64,000 nucleotides of DNA from Allium sativum (lineage: Eukaryota; Streptophyta; Magnoliopsida; Asparagales; Amaryllidaceae). The translations under genes were made by a program, and so were the position numbers. Of the stretch, positions 45,149 to 55,830 are shown piece by piece. The stretch lies in NCBI GenBank assembly GCA_030737875.1, contig CM060911.1:93640599-93704598 (forward strand). Direction: 5' to 3'. The notes under the pieces were generated by a model. It did not search any database, was not told the DNA's origin, and worked only from the letters and a program-made list of their open reading frames with translations. The number at the start of each line of letters is the position of its first letter. Within the stretch, counting starts at the first letter, position 1.

Positions 45149-48100
45149 TGAAACGACCCAAACTTCCCCTTTCGGGAAAGAACGGATTGAGTTGAGAACA
45201 TGACACATCAGAGCGCAAACAGAAGAACACTTCATTGCTGTTACAACAATTACATCAGAATACAAGAATATAACAGAGTATGAATAAATAATATACATCA
45301 TAGAAATATCATAGATTAAAATACATTACATAGCAGCGGAAAAATAATACATAACACAGCCGAAAGAAATATAAATATACAAAGCTTTCCAAATATAGCT
45401 CCAGCTGTAAATCAGGATCCTGTAAAATAGAAATCTGCAAAACCCAAAACTACTAGTTGCCCGTGTGGAAAATAGGAGCACCCAGAGTTTAGGTTAAAAC
45501 AATAAACTCAAGGTCAGTCATGGGACTGGTGTGAGAACTAAAACCGTTATCTAAAACTTTACTTTAGAAATAAAGTAAATTAAGGGACCACGCCGTATAA
45601 CATGGAATGAGTTTTCTCCCAAGAATACCAGTGCATAAAATAGTTTATAAATAGCGCAATGCTTTTTGAAAAATGAAGCTATTATAAGACTCATGTCCCA
45701 TCACACAATGCAACGCAAGCCGAAGGATAGAGTTTTACCTTATAATAGCCAAACATGCTTAGTATGTTTAAACCAAATCTTTGATATTACTATAAGTGTA
45801 CAGTGTCAAAAACAACTACAAATATAAATGTATCAATTATAGACGACATAGTATACCATGCTACTATGTCGCCATACTAGTTATGCAATTAAAACTAAAA
45901 TGTCACGTATTGGAAATTGGATTCCATCTATGAGTCGAGGCAAGGATGGCTCCTCACCATTCGAGACACTCTAGCAAATGCCTCAGGATTACACACTATG
46001 GGCAACCCCTGGATCTTCACGGCCAGTCCACACTTATGTTTGTGGATTAATTATTCCTGAACACACGTTTCTCGATCCTATCCATCAGCCACATAGTGAC
46101 CGATGCATCCGAGGCGCCTCGATATCCATCATCCACATAGGTAAAAAATATAAATGTCTGGGCTCCATACCATGACACCACCCATAGCTAGAAAGAAACA
46201 TCGTGCACTCCCTGTAGTCATGATCCCGTTTTTGACTCACACCGAGGTGTGAGGCTCGCTAATTAACGCTATACACAAAGTTATGTTATTTAAAGTCGTG
46301 CTCTGATCATCAACTACAAGACTCTGCTTTTCAACAAAAGCCTTGATCATTTGCATCTCAACATGCCGCACTGAAAATCCATGCCATGTAACTGATGTCT
46401 ATCGATATATAACCTCTAAGCTCGTACGTGTCAGAGAAGGGTGTAAGCAGGAGAATAAATTCTCCGCTACCAAACAAATATATATTTAATAGGGATCAAT
46501 CAACACAGAATAAAATCCAATGTCAGACACACATCCATTTACTAGTTCGTTCTGGGTCTGAACGAAACCGGAGGCACGTTATTCCTCGTCCCATATGCCC
46601 AATACAGGAGAGGTCCTCACATATCGGTTGATCTCCAAGTACGTCTGGACGATCAGCACTTATTACCTTTTCTTGGGTGTACAGCCCAATCAATATATCA
46701 GTAATCATCCAAACGATGTGAAGAACTCGAATCTTTAACCACCGTCTTCATCATCGACTTATCGTCGTATTAATTATTCAGAATGGGACAAACCCTGTCT
46801 ATCCAGATAATTCATGTATCTTATAATCAAGTGCTATAAAAACAAAACATACACCTCATTCCAATTCTGAATATATTTTTTTGTCAAATATTCATATCCT
46901 TTGGGAAAGGTTCCCATTAATTTTATCAAATATAAATTCTTTTAAATTTATACTTTAATCTTCCTTTGGATTTCAATTCTATACCAAATTAAGGTTTATC
47001 AACTAGTCGGGATTATCGAGCCATACCAAAGTAATCATTTATTTATTAATCCCAATCCCAACCTATTCACCCCATGGTGAAAAACTATTAATACTCCATA
47101 CCTAACACCATGGTGTTATCGGTAAAATTAATAACCATTTCCCGTTCAAGTCTGGTTGAAGATTTAACTATCGCCTGGAGTAAAACCGGTGGCACTCCAT
47201 TCTCGATCGTTTCCCAAATTTGATGATTTAAGTTATCACATTCATATTTCAATCTATTTAAAGATTCATTAAAACTCCACTTAGTTTTAATCTTCCAACA
47301 ATAATTATTAATGATTATTTAACTTTGGGAAATCAAACATGTTGCATCGACAATCTACACCGTACCATTGATTTTTGCCAATATATAACCTCTAAGCTCG
47401 TACGTCTCAGAGAAGAGTGTTAAGCAAGAGAATAAATTCTCAGCCACCAAATAGATATATATTTAGCAGAGATCAACAATACGGTTCGAAATACAATTTT
47501 AGACATGTAATCCAGTCTTTAACTGGGTTAAAGAACCAATGTCATTTAAAACAAAGTTCACAATAAACCCAAAATCACATTCCATTAATGATGGAATCTA
47601 CACGGAAAAACTAATCAATATATAATCGATGTCAAATTCCGTATCTGACTAATAATATAAATGGAATAACGACAAAGCCTTTTAAATTCCATATATATTA
47701 ACAGTCTTCCACCACAGAAGCTCACTTCGATTATTACTAACTCGAATTCCATTCAATTCCAATTTAATATATTAAATTGGAAAACTTTACTTTGGAAAAT
47801 TTTCGTTAAATATTAATAAGAGATTTGTACATTCCAAATCACATTTCACTATTAATCGGGTTAAAGAACGAATGTTGTTAAAAACAAAGTTCCCAATAAA
47901 CCCAATTCCTGTTCCATTTTATTCCAATTACCAAATATAATTTGAAACTTTAATAATCTTAATTAAAAGATTTATTCTTTTCACAATGGGGTTTAAGAAC
48001 AGTGTTACTGAAGACACCATTCACGACAAACCCAAAATCACATTCCATTAACCATGGAAGCTTCACGGAAAAACAGATCAATATATAATTGATATCAATT

Positions 48101-48353
48101 TCCGTATATGACTAATAATATAAATGGATTAATGACAAAGACTTTTAAATTCCATATATATTAACATTCTTCCTCCATAGAAGCACACTTCGATTATTAC
48201 CAAATCGAATTCCGTTCAATTCCAATTTAATATATTAAATTGGAAAACTTTACTTTAGAAAATTTCCGTTAAATCTTAATAAGAGATTTATATATTCCAA
48301 ATCAAATTTCACTGTTAATTGGGTTAAAGAATGAATGTCGTCAAAAACTAGAA
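45149..48353 (-). mobile_element. Family D LTR, inverted copy, truncated
   Basis: On the minus strand it ends TTTGGGTCGTTTCA (plus strand TGAAACGACCC at 45149), like D copy 1. It shares the pair of GAGAATTTATTCTC blocks and the hairpin (about 46773-46812) with copy 1. A 459 bp tandem duplication (47579-48037 and 48038-48341) is unique to this copy. Homology stops near 48353, corresponding to about 7718 in copy 1. No coding sequence. Confidence 0.75.
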
Positions 48354-48600
48354 CTGTTTCGGTTATAAATCCCACCGTCTAACCGATCAAATTTCACCGT
48401 TTCCTACCGTTAAAAAGCTAGTCAAACGGTCGCCATTGACCTTCTATACGGTGCGGTTCTTCCTACCGCTGCAAGCGGCAACGGATATGGCTGCAAAACT
48501 ATAACCGACAGTAAACCGCGGCAAACCTTAGCTTTCTAAGCATTCGTCAGTAGCAAAATTTAGGGTTCTTTATTATACGTCGATATTGTCCTGAAGCAAT
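48354..48600. other. AACCG/CGGTT-rich stretch, unassigned
   Basis: About 250 bp with many ACCG, AACCG and CGGT words on both strands (CGGTTATAA, CCGTCTAACCGATC, AAACGGTCGCC, AACCGACAGTAAACCGCGG). Such subterminal words are typical of hAT-type DNA transposon ends, but no terminal inverted repeat or transposase was seen. Confidence 0.35.
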
Positions 48601-48605
48601 CTTAG
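48601..48605 (+). repeat. Target-site duplication of element A, left
   Basis: cttag, identical to 58294-58298. Confidence 0.9.
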
Positions 48606-51099
48606 TGTAACGACCCGTATTCTACGCATCGAAGGATCGTAGAATATTTTTTTCTTTCACATACGAAGTCGTCTGGTCATGTAACTTTGGGAGACGACTA
48701 TTGGGGTCATTTCCCATGTTCATGATTTTTGTCGATTTTTAAATAACCGTTTTGCCCCTAACTGATCTTGTTTTGGCCATAACTTTTGACTGGAAAGGAG
48801 GTTTGACTTGAAACCACTTCCATTAGATCCAGATGATGGTTTACCTTTCCGTAGATTGGTCACATGTGAAAAATGGACTTACCATTTGGGAGATATGGCT
48901 GAAACAAGGTTTGGAAGGTGAATAACTGCTTAACCGGGCCTAATTTGGGTGATTAGTGAGTGGGTCCATAAACCATTTCGGGATTAGGGTTATGGGAAGG
49001 CTGATAGAGCTAGGAAATTCAGTTTCTATCATTTTCCTTCTGCCACTTTTTGTTCCTTCATGTTTAGCCATGGCCTCCACTTTCTAAAACACCCTAAATC
49101 ACCTTATAATCGCTAATTAAGCCAAATCTATGTCAAATTAAGGAAGATCTTCACCAAATCAATATTAGGACTGCTGTATAGCCTTGGGAACATATCCAAA
49201 CGGAGAATCGTTTCAGATTTGATATTTTATTTGTGGCAAAGGTGAGTGATTTGCATAGTTCCTCACTAATTATGGTTAATTAAGGGTAATTAGTGATAAT
49301 TAGTGAAATTGTACATGTTAAAAATCTGGAAAAATATTGATAAATTTCGAAATATTGTTTTAGGCCTCTATTAGAAAATTTGGTTAATTTGGTTAAGTTT
49401 TACTAATCCTGTCATTAGTTTTGCTTAAACACACTTAAGAGAAAATATGGGATTTCTGCTACGTTTGATCCGTTTTAGCCTATCAAATTGTTGTTTTGGT
49501 GTTCGTGGTCAATTCTATATGTTGCTATAACTGTATGGTATGCTTTGTGATTGCTTAGAAAAGTTAGATTGGTCGAAAACGCCGTCATATGGTGTAAAAC
49601 AATCACCGGAAGAGTTGCAGGAAATATGCAGGAGACCGGATCGGATTACCCTCATTCCCACGACCCGACCCGATCGCGAGTCATCTTCACGAGCTGACTA
49701 CACTCGATGAGCTGCTCCGCTTTGAAGTCCACGAACCAGAAGACCACGACCCAATCTGATGAAGGCTGGATTCACAAGGCAATGGAGGAGTGCGACCCGA
49801 ACCGAAGCTCCACCACGACCCGAACCGGTGTACTGCCTCGAGCTGGACCACGAACTGGAGTAGGGAGCATAATTGGGGCTTGACCACGTGCAGACATGAG
49901 GACCACGGGCTGGAGTATGGATCACGACTGGATAGAGATGATAACGAACCGAACCGTGGTACTTGAGCTAGAAGTGTGAACCACGAACTGGGAGGCAAGG
50001 AAGAAGACCGATCCGGAGAAGACCAAAACCCGAGTTGCAAAGGTAGTCCAAATGAGAAGTAGAACTCAGGATCCAGATGGGAACCAACGAGTCGAGTTCA
50101 TGGGTTGGGCTTTGCTGCAGGACGTGTGCTAAGGGGTTGTCGATGTCTATGACTTTGGATCACTATGTATGAGAGGTACGTAGACGGATTCAGGGCCACA
50201 ATGGCCTAGGTACGACTACTGGGCTATAGACCAATGAAGTGGGGTCATTTGAAAAGTTTTGGTCATGATCCCATGGGATAATCTTGGTGGTAGCAGTAGT
50301 TGTACAAGTCGAACTCCATCATTACCTCGATGGGTCTAGTGATCGAAGTGGTGGACATCGTATGCTTTACGCACTGAGTGAGAGATGTGAGGATGGTTGC
50401 TATGCTTGATTTGTTTGCCATCACTATGACATGCACACCCCCACCCCCGTATTCTTTACACCATGTGTTAGTGGCAACTCAGAGTATTGTACAGTATGTA
50501 GTGCTAACTCTTTGGTTGCAGGTCCAGGTTCAGGTATGGTTTAGTATACTTGTTATTGCTCTGTTTTTCTGCTTATCGCTCATACCAGACTTTTATCTGA
50601 CCCAGAGTTTTATGTCTCTTCTTATTACTCTAGGTGCTCCGAAATGAGAAGACTAGAGAAGGTTAGCTGGTGATGCACAAGTAGCTGTTCTGGAGACGAG
50701 CAGGAGGCTTCCACGTATGATATATATAGATATTCTCCCTGTGTCGCTGCGGGTCACTACTTTGAGCATTAGTAGTGTACCTTTTTCCTTTCCTTTGCTT
50801 TAGAGATAGTTTGAAAAGTTGTAATAATGGTGATGTGGAACGTAAGCTGTATTTGGATTTCCGCTGCTATGATGTGTAGTTTTAGTTTTCAGCTTATGCA
50901 CTATCTCGCCTGTTTTATGTCAAGTATGTTGTTATTATATTTTATCCTATGCGCTGTGAGACATTCTACAGGTTCTTTGTTAGCCCACTGTTAAGTTTTC
51001 CTTTCCTTCCCTTTCTTTGGCGACCGTCTCGTGCTGGTTGGACATTGGCACAACGCACTTTCATGGGAAATGTCGGCTGGAGCGGGGCGGGCCGTCACA
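48606..51099 (+). mobile_element. Element A 5' LTR (2.49 kb)
   Basis: It starts TGTAACGACCCGTATTCTAC and ends GGGCCGTCACA. A GC-rich zone (about 49630-50040) holds repeated CCACGACC, ACCACGAAC and CGACCCGAACC words. Minus-strand Ser-rich frames here are by-products of that zone. Confidence 0.92.
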
Positions 51100-51101
51100 C
51101 T

Positions 51102-51114
51102 TGGTATCAGAGCT
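51102..51114 (+). promoter_or_regulatory. Primer-binding site of element A
   Basis: TGGTATCAGAGCT, complementary to the initiator tRNA-Met 3' end, two bases after the 5' LTR. Confidence 0.92.
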
Positions 51115-51303
51115 TTAGTTTGCGTAGTTAACCTAGGGAAGTTATCAGGGAGAGATAGTATACGTATATGAGAGTGCGTATTTGTGATTATTTTGGTTTT
51201 TAAAAGCTATATATATGTACTATTATCATATCTAAGGATGAAGTAACACTGCACTGGCACCACTATGGAGATGGTTAATCATTTTCTCTATGCTGATTGA
51301 ACG

Positions 51304-52340
51304 ATGAGCCAATACGCAAGGGATATCGGTAGAGGAGCCAATAATTGGAATGCTGCTGAGATAAGGATGATGTTTACTGACCTCATGAGAGAGATGCTTA
51401 GAGATGTTCAGAGGGCAGCTCCTAATGCTGCTAACGGTGGTGGTGTAGCGGTGCAGGTGCTTATGGACGATTTCGCCAAGCTTAACAAGGATTATACTAG
51501 CCTTGGTGGAAAACCGTTCCACGGAACAGAGTCGGCTACGGATGTTCAGGATTGGTTGGATAGCTGTGAGCGTATCTTCAAAGACTTGGGTATCAAGGAT
51601 GCAATGAAGAGAAGGCTGGCATCCCGTCAGCTGCAAGGACGGGCAATGAATTGGTGGAATGCTATAAAGGCAGCTACTCCGGAGGATCAGATTACTTGGG
51701 ATCAGTTTAAGGGTCGCTTTAGCGATAAGTTCATTCTAGCTGCTCAGAAGTCAGTGTTGTTTAAGAGATTCTTGGAACTCAAGCAGAATGGCAGAGCTGT
51801 CTCGGAGTATGTTGCCGAATTCGACATTTTGTCGAAATTTGGGGTATCCCTAATAGATACTGCCGAGAAGAGGAACGAAAAGTTCATAATTGGCTTGGAT
51901 GGATACTTGGGGGAAAGGCTTATTAACCACATAGATGAGACGTTTGAATCGATTGTGGGGAAAGCTTTAAGATCAGAAAGTCTTTACCCTAAGTCGAAGA
52001 CTGAGGTCGCATCTGCAGAGGAGCCAAAAACTCAAGTATGCGGTGGAGGCAAGAGTGGTTCTCAGAATAAGAGGAAGCAAAACCAGAATAAGGATGGCCA
52101 GAAGAAGAAGAAAGATGTTGAGTGCTTTAGCCGTGGAAAGAAGGGCCACTATGCGAGTAATTGTCAAGCAAAGCCAGTAGACATGAAGTGCTTGAACTGC
52201 GGCCAAGTTGGACATCAAAAGGATAAATGTCCACAACCTTTGAAAGAAAAGCAGATGGTGAAAGCATATGCCCTTAATGTTATTCCTTCTTCGTCGAATG
52301 CCCCAACTGCGATGGAGAAAGGAAAGAATGTCATCATTCA
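51304..52340 (+). pseudogene. gag: Element A Gag
   Basis: Gag forms the particle and binds the RNA. The start at 51304 is the first ATG of the long frame, about 190 bp after the primer-binding site. Residues about 60-200 form the retrotransposon Gag domain (GGKPFHGTESATDVQDWLDS, MNWWNAI, WDQFKGRF, VSEYVAEFDILSKFGV). A Lys/Gln-rich linker precedes two zinc knuckles. The first, CFSRGKKGHYASNC (about 52120), has lost its second Cys to Arg. The second, CLNCGQVGHQKDKC (about 52191), is intact. No stop interrupts the Gag part, which runs on in frame into the protease. Confidence 0.9.
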
Positions 52341-52781
52341 AGGTATGCTTTCTATTTATGATGTTCCTGTTAGAGTTTTGTTTGATACCGGAGCTTCCGG
52401 TTCTTTCATATCTAGTGACCTGGTAGATAGGTTGGGATTGGAACCCGAGATTGTCGATAGACCTTTAATGGTGACGAACCCGATTGGTGGTTCGACTAGC
52501 CTTAGTATGATTTGCCATAATGTGGTCTTATCGAGTCATGGATGTATGTTTGTGATTGCTTTGTTTTGGGCTTTACTGGGTTTGGCATTATTTTGGGAGT
52601 CGATTGGCTCCAAAGATACGGTGTGGTGGTAGACTATGAGGGCTTTTTGGTGACAGCTAGAGCGAATGATGGGCGGAGGGTAGTGTTTGGTGGTCTACCT
52701 AGTGATGGGGTAATGGCTAGTTTTCTAAATTCCCTCGACATCTTGCATGATGAGTTATCAGGTTTTCCCGTGGTTGGCTAG
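52341..52781 (+). pseudogene. pol: Element A aspartic protease region
   Basis: VRVLFDTGASGSFISSDLV (about 52370) contains the intact DTGA catalytic motif; the partner region GFTGFGIILGVDWLQRYGVVVDYEG lies in another frame from 52542. The frame shift falls near 52535-52560, just before it. The first frame runs on to a spurious stop at 52630-52632. A TAG at 52779-52781 then interrupts the linker to RT. Confidence 0.88.
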
Positions 52782-53255
52782 TATCCGGACGTCTTCGAGG
52801 AAGTGACTGGGCTTCCACCACATCGAGAGATTGAGTTTCGTATTGATTTAGTGAATGATGCCAGACCTATAGTGATGCCACTTTGTCGTATGGCACCAAG
52901 GGAGCAGCGAGAGCTCGGGGTGCGAGTAAACGATCTTTTGAAGAAGAGATTTATCCGAAGAAGAGTTTTTGAGTGGGGAGCAACAGTTGTGTTTGCTACC
53001 AAGGCCGATGGTTCCCTTCGATTGTGTGTGGACTACCGCGAGCTGAATAAGGTGACGAGGAAGAATAAGTATCCTATACCGCGGATAGACGATTTGTTTG
53101 ATCAGTTGAGTGGCGTGAGAGTGTTCTCTTAGTTGGATCTCGCGACAGATTTTCATCAGCTTAGAGTGGAAGCTAAGAGTATAGCTAAAATGACATTTCG
53201 GACGCCGTCTGCATTTTATGAGTGGTTGATCATGCCATTTGGGTTGACCAATGCA
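52782..53255 (+). pseudogene. pol: Element A reverse transcriptase, first half
   Basis: [80 protein letters not shown] and, after a TAG at 53130-53132, LDLATDFHQLRVE and MPFGLTNA are in order as in Gypsy RT fingers and palm. A four-base tandem duplication (atgc, about 53250-53257) in the LTNA/P block shifts the frame. Confidence 0.9.
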
Positions 53256-54130
53256 TGCGCCAACATATTTTGTGGATCTTATTAATAGGGTATTCAGAGA
53301 TCAATTGAATAAGTTTGTTCTTGTGTTCGTGGACGATATTTTGGTTTACTCGAGGAACGAGGAAGAACACAAGGAACATTTGAGGACAGTGATGGAGGTG
53401 TTGAGGAAACACCAACTGAAAGCAAAATTATCTAAGTGTCACTTCTGGAGAAAGGAAGTGAGGTTCTTGGGCCATGTTGTTTCAGAGAATGGTATTTCCG
53501 TGGATCCTGCGAAAGTGGCTACGGTACAAGATTGGTCTCCGCCCAAGAATGCAACAGACGTAAGATGTTTCTTGGGATTAGCTGGATATTATCGTAAGTT
53601 TATCCAAGACTTCTCCAAGATAGCAGCACCATTGACTCAGTTGACCAAGAAGAATCAAGCTTTCGTCTGGGATGAAAAGTGCGAGAATGCATTCAAGAGT
53701 CTAAAGGAAAAGTTGATGCGCGCACCAGTGTTAGTCATTCCTAAAGGGAATGAAGAGATGACGATATATACAGATGCTTGTGGTACCAGACTAGGTGCTG
53801 TACTGATGCAAGGTGGTAGGGTTGTAGCTTATGCTAGTTGGCAACTGAAACCGCATGAGAAAAGATACCCTACCCACGATTTGGAATTAGCAGCGACCGT
53901 ATTCTCGTTGAAGATGTGGAGACATTATCTCTTGGGATAAAGATTTGAGTTGTTTACCAATCATAAATCGTTAAAGTATCTCTTCTCCCAAAAGGATCTA
54001 AATCTCCGTCAGCAGAGATGGTTAGAATCCTTGGCTTCCTATGATTTCGATATTGCATATACACCAGGAAAGGGCAATGCGGTGGTTGATGAATTGAGTA
54101 GAAGGAATGCCAGTTTAGGGGCTATGTTTC
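53251..54130 (+). pseudogene. pol: Element A reverse transcriptase second half and RNase H
   Basis: The [15 protein letters not shown] catalytic block (about 53327) is intact. [19 protein letters not shown] and [28 protein letters not shown] complete the thumb and connection. RNase H begins [14 protein letters not shown] (about 53771; the usual TDAS is TDAC), then [25 protein letters not shown] at 53938-53940 interrupts it before FTNHKSLKYLF (the usual TDHKSL Asp is Asn) and IAYTPGKGNAVVDELSRR. Confidence 0.9.
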
Positions 54131-55101
54131 TAGAATGGAAGCAACTGGAGTACATCGCTGGGTATGATTTCAGACCAAAGTGCGAATTGGATCCAGAAAT
54201 GTTAGCAAATTTGACAATCAGACCCACTTTAATTGAGCGGATTGGTTCCAGTCAGAGGGACGATCCTAACCTATTGGAAATCATCTCCAAGTTAGAGATG
54301 GGTATCGATGAGGAGATGAACAAGTATGGGTTTGATCGAGATGGATGGCTTAGAAAGAATGGAAGACTAGTTGTACCTAATGTCAATGGATTGAGAGATG
54401 AAGTGCTTAGAGAATGTCATCACTCAAAACTGACTATACATCCCGGTGGTAACAAGATGTATCGAGACATGAAGCAGATCTACTACTGGGAAGGGATGAA
54501 AAGAGACGTTGGGAAGTTTATAACCAAGTGCATGAATTGCCAGCTAGTTAAAGCTGAGCAAAAGAAGCCTAGTGGTTTGTTGCAACCACTAGAAATTCCA
54601 GAATGGAAATGGGAACAAGTCTCAATGGATTTCATTGATGGGTTACTAAGGACTAGATCGGGCCATGATAGCATTTGGGTGATTGTGGACTGATTGACCA
54701 AGAGTGCAAGATTTATACCCGTCAAGTCGAATAGAACGACAGCTAAGCTGGCGGAACTATATGTAAAGTGGGTAGTGATATTTCATGGGATACCCAAAGG
54801 CAGTGTGAGTAACCGAAATCCGTCGTTCACTAGTGGATTTTGGAAGGGCTTACAAGAGGCATTAGGATCAAAATTACATCTCAGTACCACGTATCATCCT
54901 CAAACCGGTGGTCAGACAGAGAGGGTGAATCAAATATTAGAAGATCTCTTGAGAGCTTGTGTATTGGATTTTGGTGGATCATGGGATGGCCATTTACATC
55001 TAGTAGAGTTTGCCTATAATAACAGTTATCAATCCAGATTGGTATGGCTCCATTTGAAGCTTTGTACGGAAGACCGTGCAACTCACCGTCATGTTGGTTA
55101 G
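54131..55101 (+). pseudogene. pol: Element A integrase
   Basis: The HHCC zinc domain is present (CHHSKLTIHPGGNKMYRDM...CMNCQ, about 54414-54545). In the core, MDFIDGLLRTRSGHDSIWVIVD holds the first Asp; a TGA at 54691-54693 replaces the Arg codon normally following VVD. The second catalytic Asp is lost: the usual SDRDP reads SNRNP (about 54807), both Asp being Asn. The Glu in QTERV (about 54915) remains. A one-base loss near 55036 shifts the frame just before GMAPFEALYGR. Confidence 0.9.
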
Positions 55102-55673
55102 AGACTAGTGGGAAATATGTGCTTGGACCAGAAGTGATAAGAGAAACATCAGACACGATTAAGGTTATCCAACAACGAATTAAGGCTGCCCAAGATAGGC
55201 TGAAGAGTTATGCTGATAAGAGGAGAAGAGAATTAAAATTCTCCATTGGCGACTTGGTGTTTGTCAAGATTTCTCCGCTAAAGAGCATGATACGGTTTGG
55301 CAGGAGAGGCAAGTTAGCACAAAGATTTGTTGGTCCATTCCCAGTTCTTGAGAAAATTGGGAATTTGGCATATAAAGTTGAATTACCAGACAAGATGGCA
55401 GGAGTTCACAATGTATTTCATGTTTCCCAGTTAAGGAAGTTCGTGCACGACCCCGATGTGGCTATTTCACCTGATCAGTTGGATGATATCGAGGTTGAAC
55501 CCAAGGCGGTTGGGAACCGCATGCCTATACGTATTGTTGGGAACGATACAAAGAAACTTAGAAGGAAAGCGGTGAATCTAGTCAAAGTTCAGTGGGGTGA
55601 GAATAAGAATGACTGTACTTGGAAGACAGAGGAGCGCATTAGGAAGATGTATCCAGAACTCTTCGCTTGGTAA
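55044..55673 (+). pseudogene. pol: Element A integrase C-terminus and chromodomain
   Basis: MAPFEALYGRPC, the KSYADKRRRELKFSIGDLVFVKISP block, GPFPVLEKIGNLAYKVELP and GVHNVFHVSQLRKFVHD are the standard end of chromovirus integrase. The last 40 residues (LRRKAVNLVKVQWGENKNDCTWKTEERIRKMYPELF) are a chromodomain, split by position here for brevity, expected to bind modified histones. The frame is open to TAA after FAW. Confidence 0.9.
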
Positions 55674-55815
55674 GATTTCAATTTCGATTTAGTCTTTCCG
55701 CATGCTAGGATAGGTTTGTTTTGTTTGTTTTGCATGTTTGATTTTTGTATATGACTGGTAGGCATGCAGGATCCTTTGTATGTTTTGGGTTAAGGAATTT
55801 CGGGGACGAAATTTC

Positions 55816-55830
55816 TGAAGGTGGGGAGAA
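55816..55830 (+). promoter_or_regulatory. Polypurine tract of element A
   Basis: GAAGGTGGGGAGAA directly before the 3' LTR; upstream is the TTCGGGGACGAAATTTCT sequence also present in B and C. Confidence 0.88.

Noticed and set aside
49687..50040. Ser-rich minus-strand frames in element A's LTRs (also 56890-57247)
   Set aside because: By-products of GC-rich CCACGAC repeats on the other strand; they sit in non-coding LTR.
50378..50647. 89-codon frame with a hydrophobic stretch in element A's 5' LTR
   Set aside because: The matching place in the 3' LTR (57600-57850) does not keep it open, and it lies within the LTR.
51102..51114. tRNA-like sequence TGGTATCAGAGCT
   Set aside because: It is the primer-binding site, complementary to a tRNA end; no tRNA cloverleaf is present.
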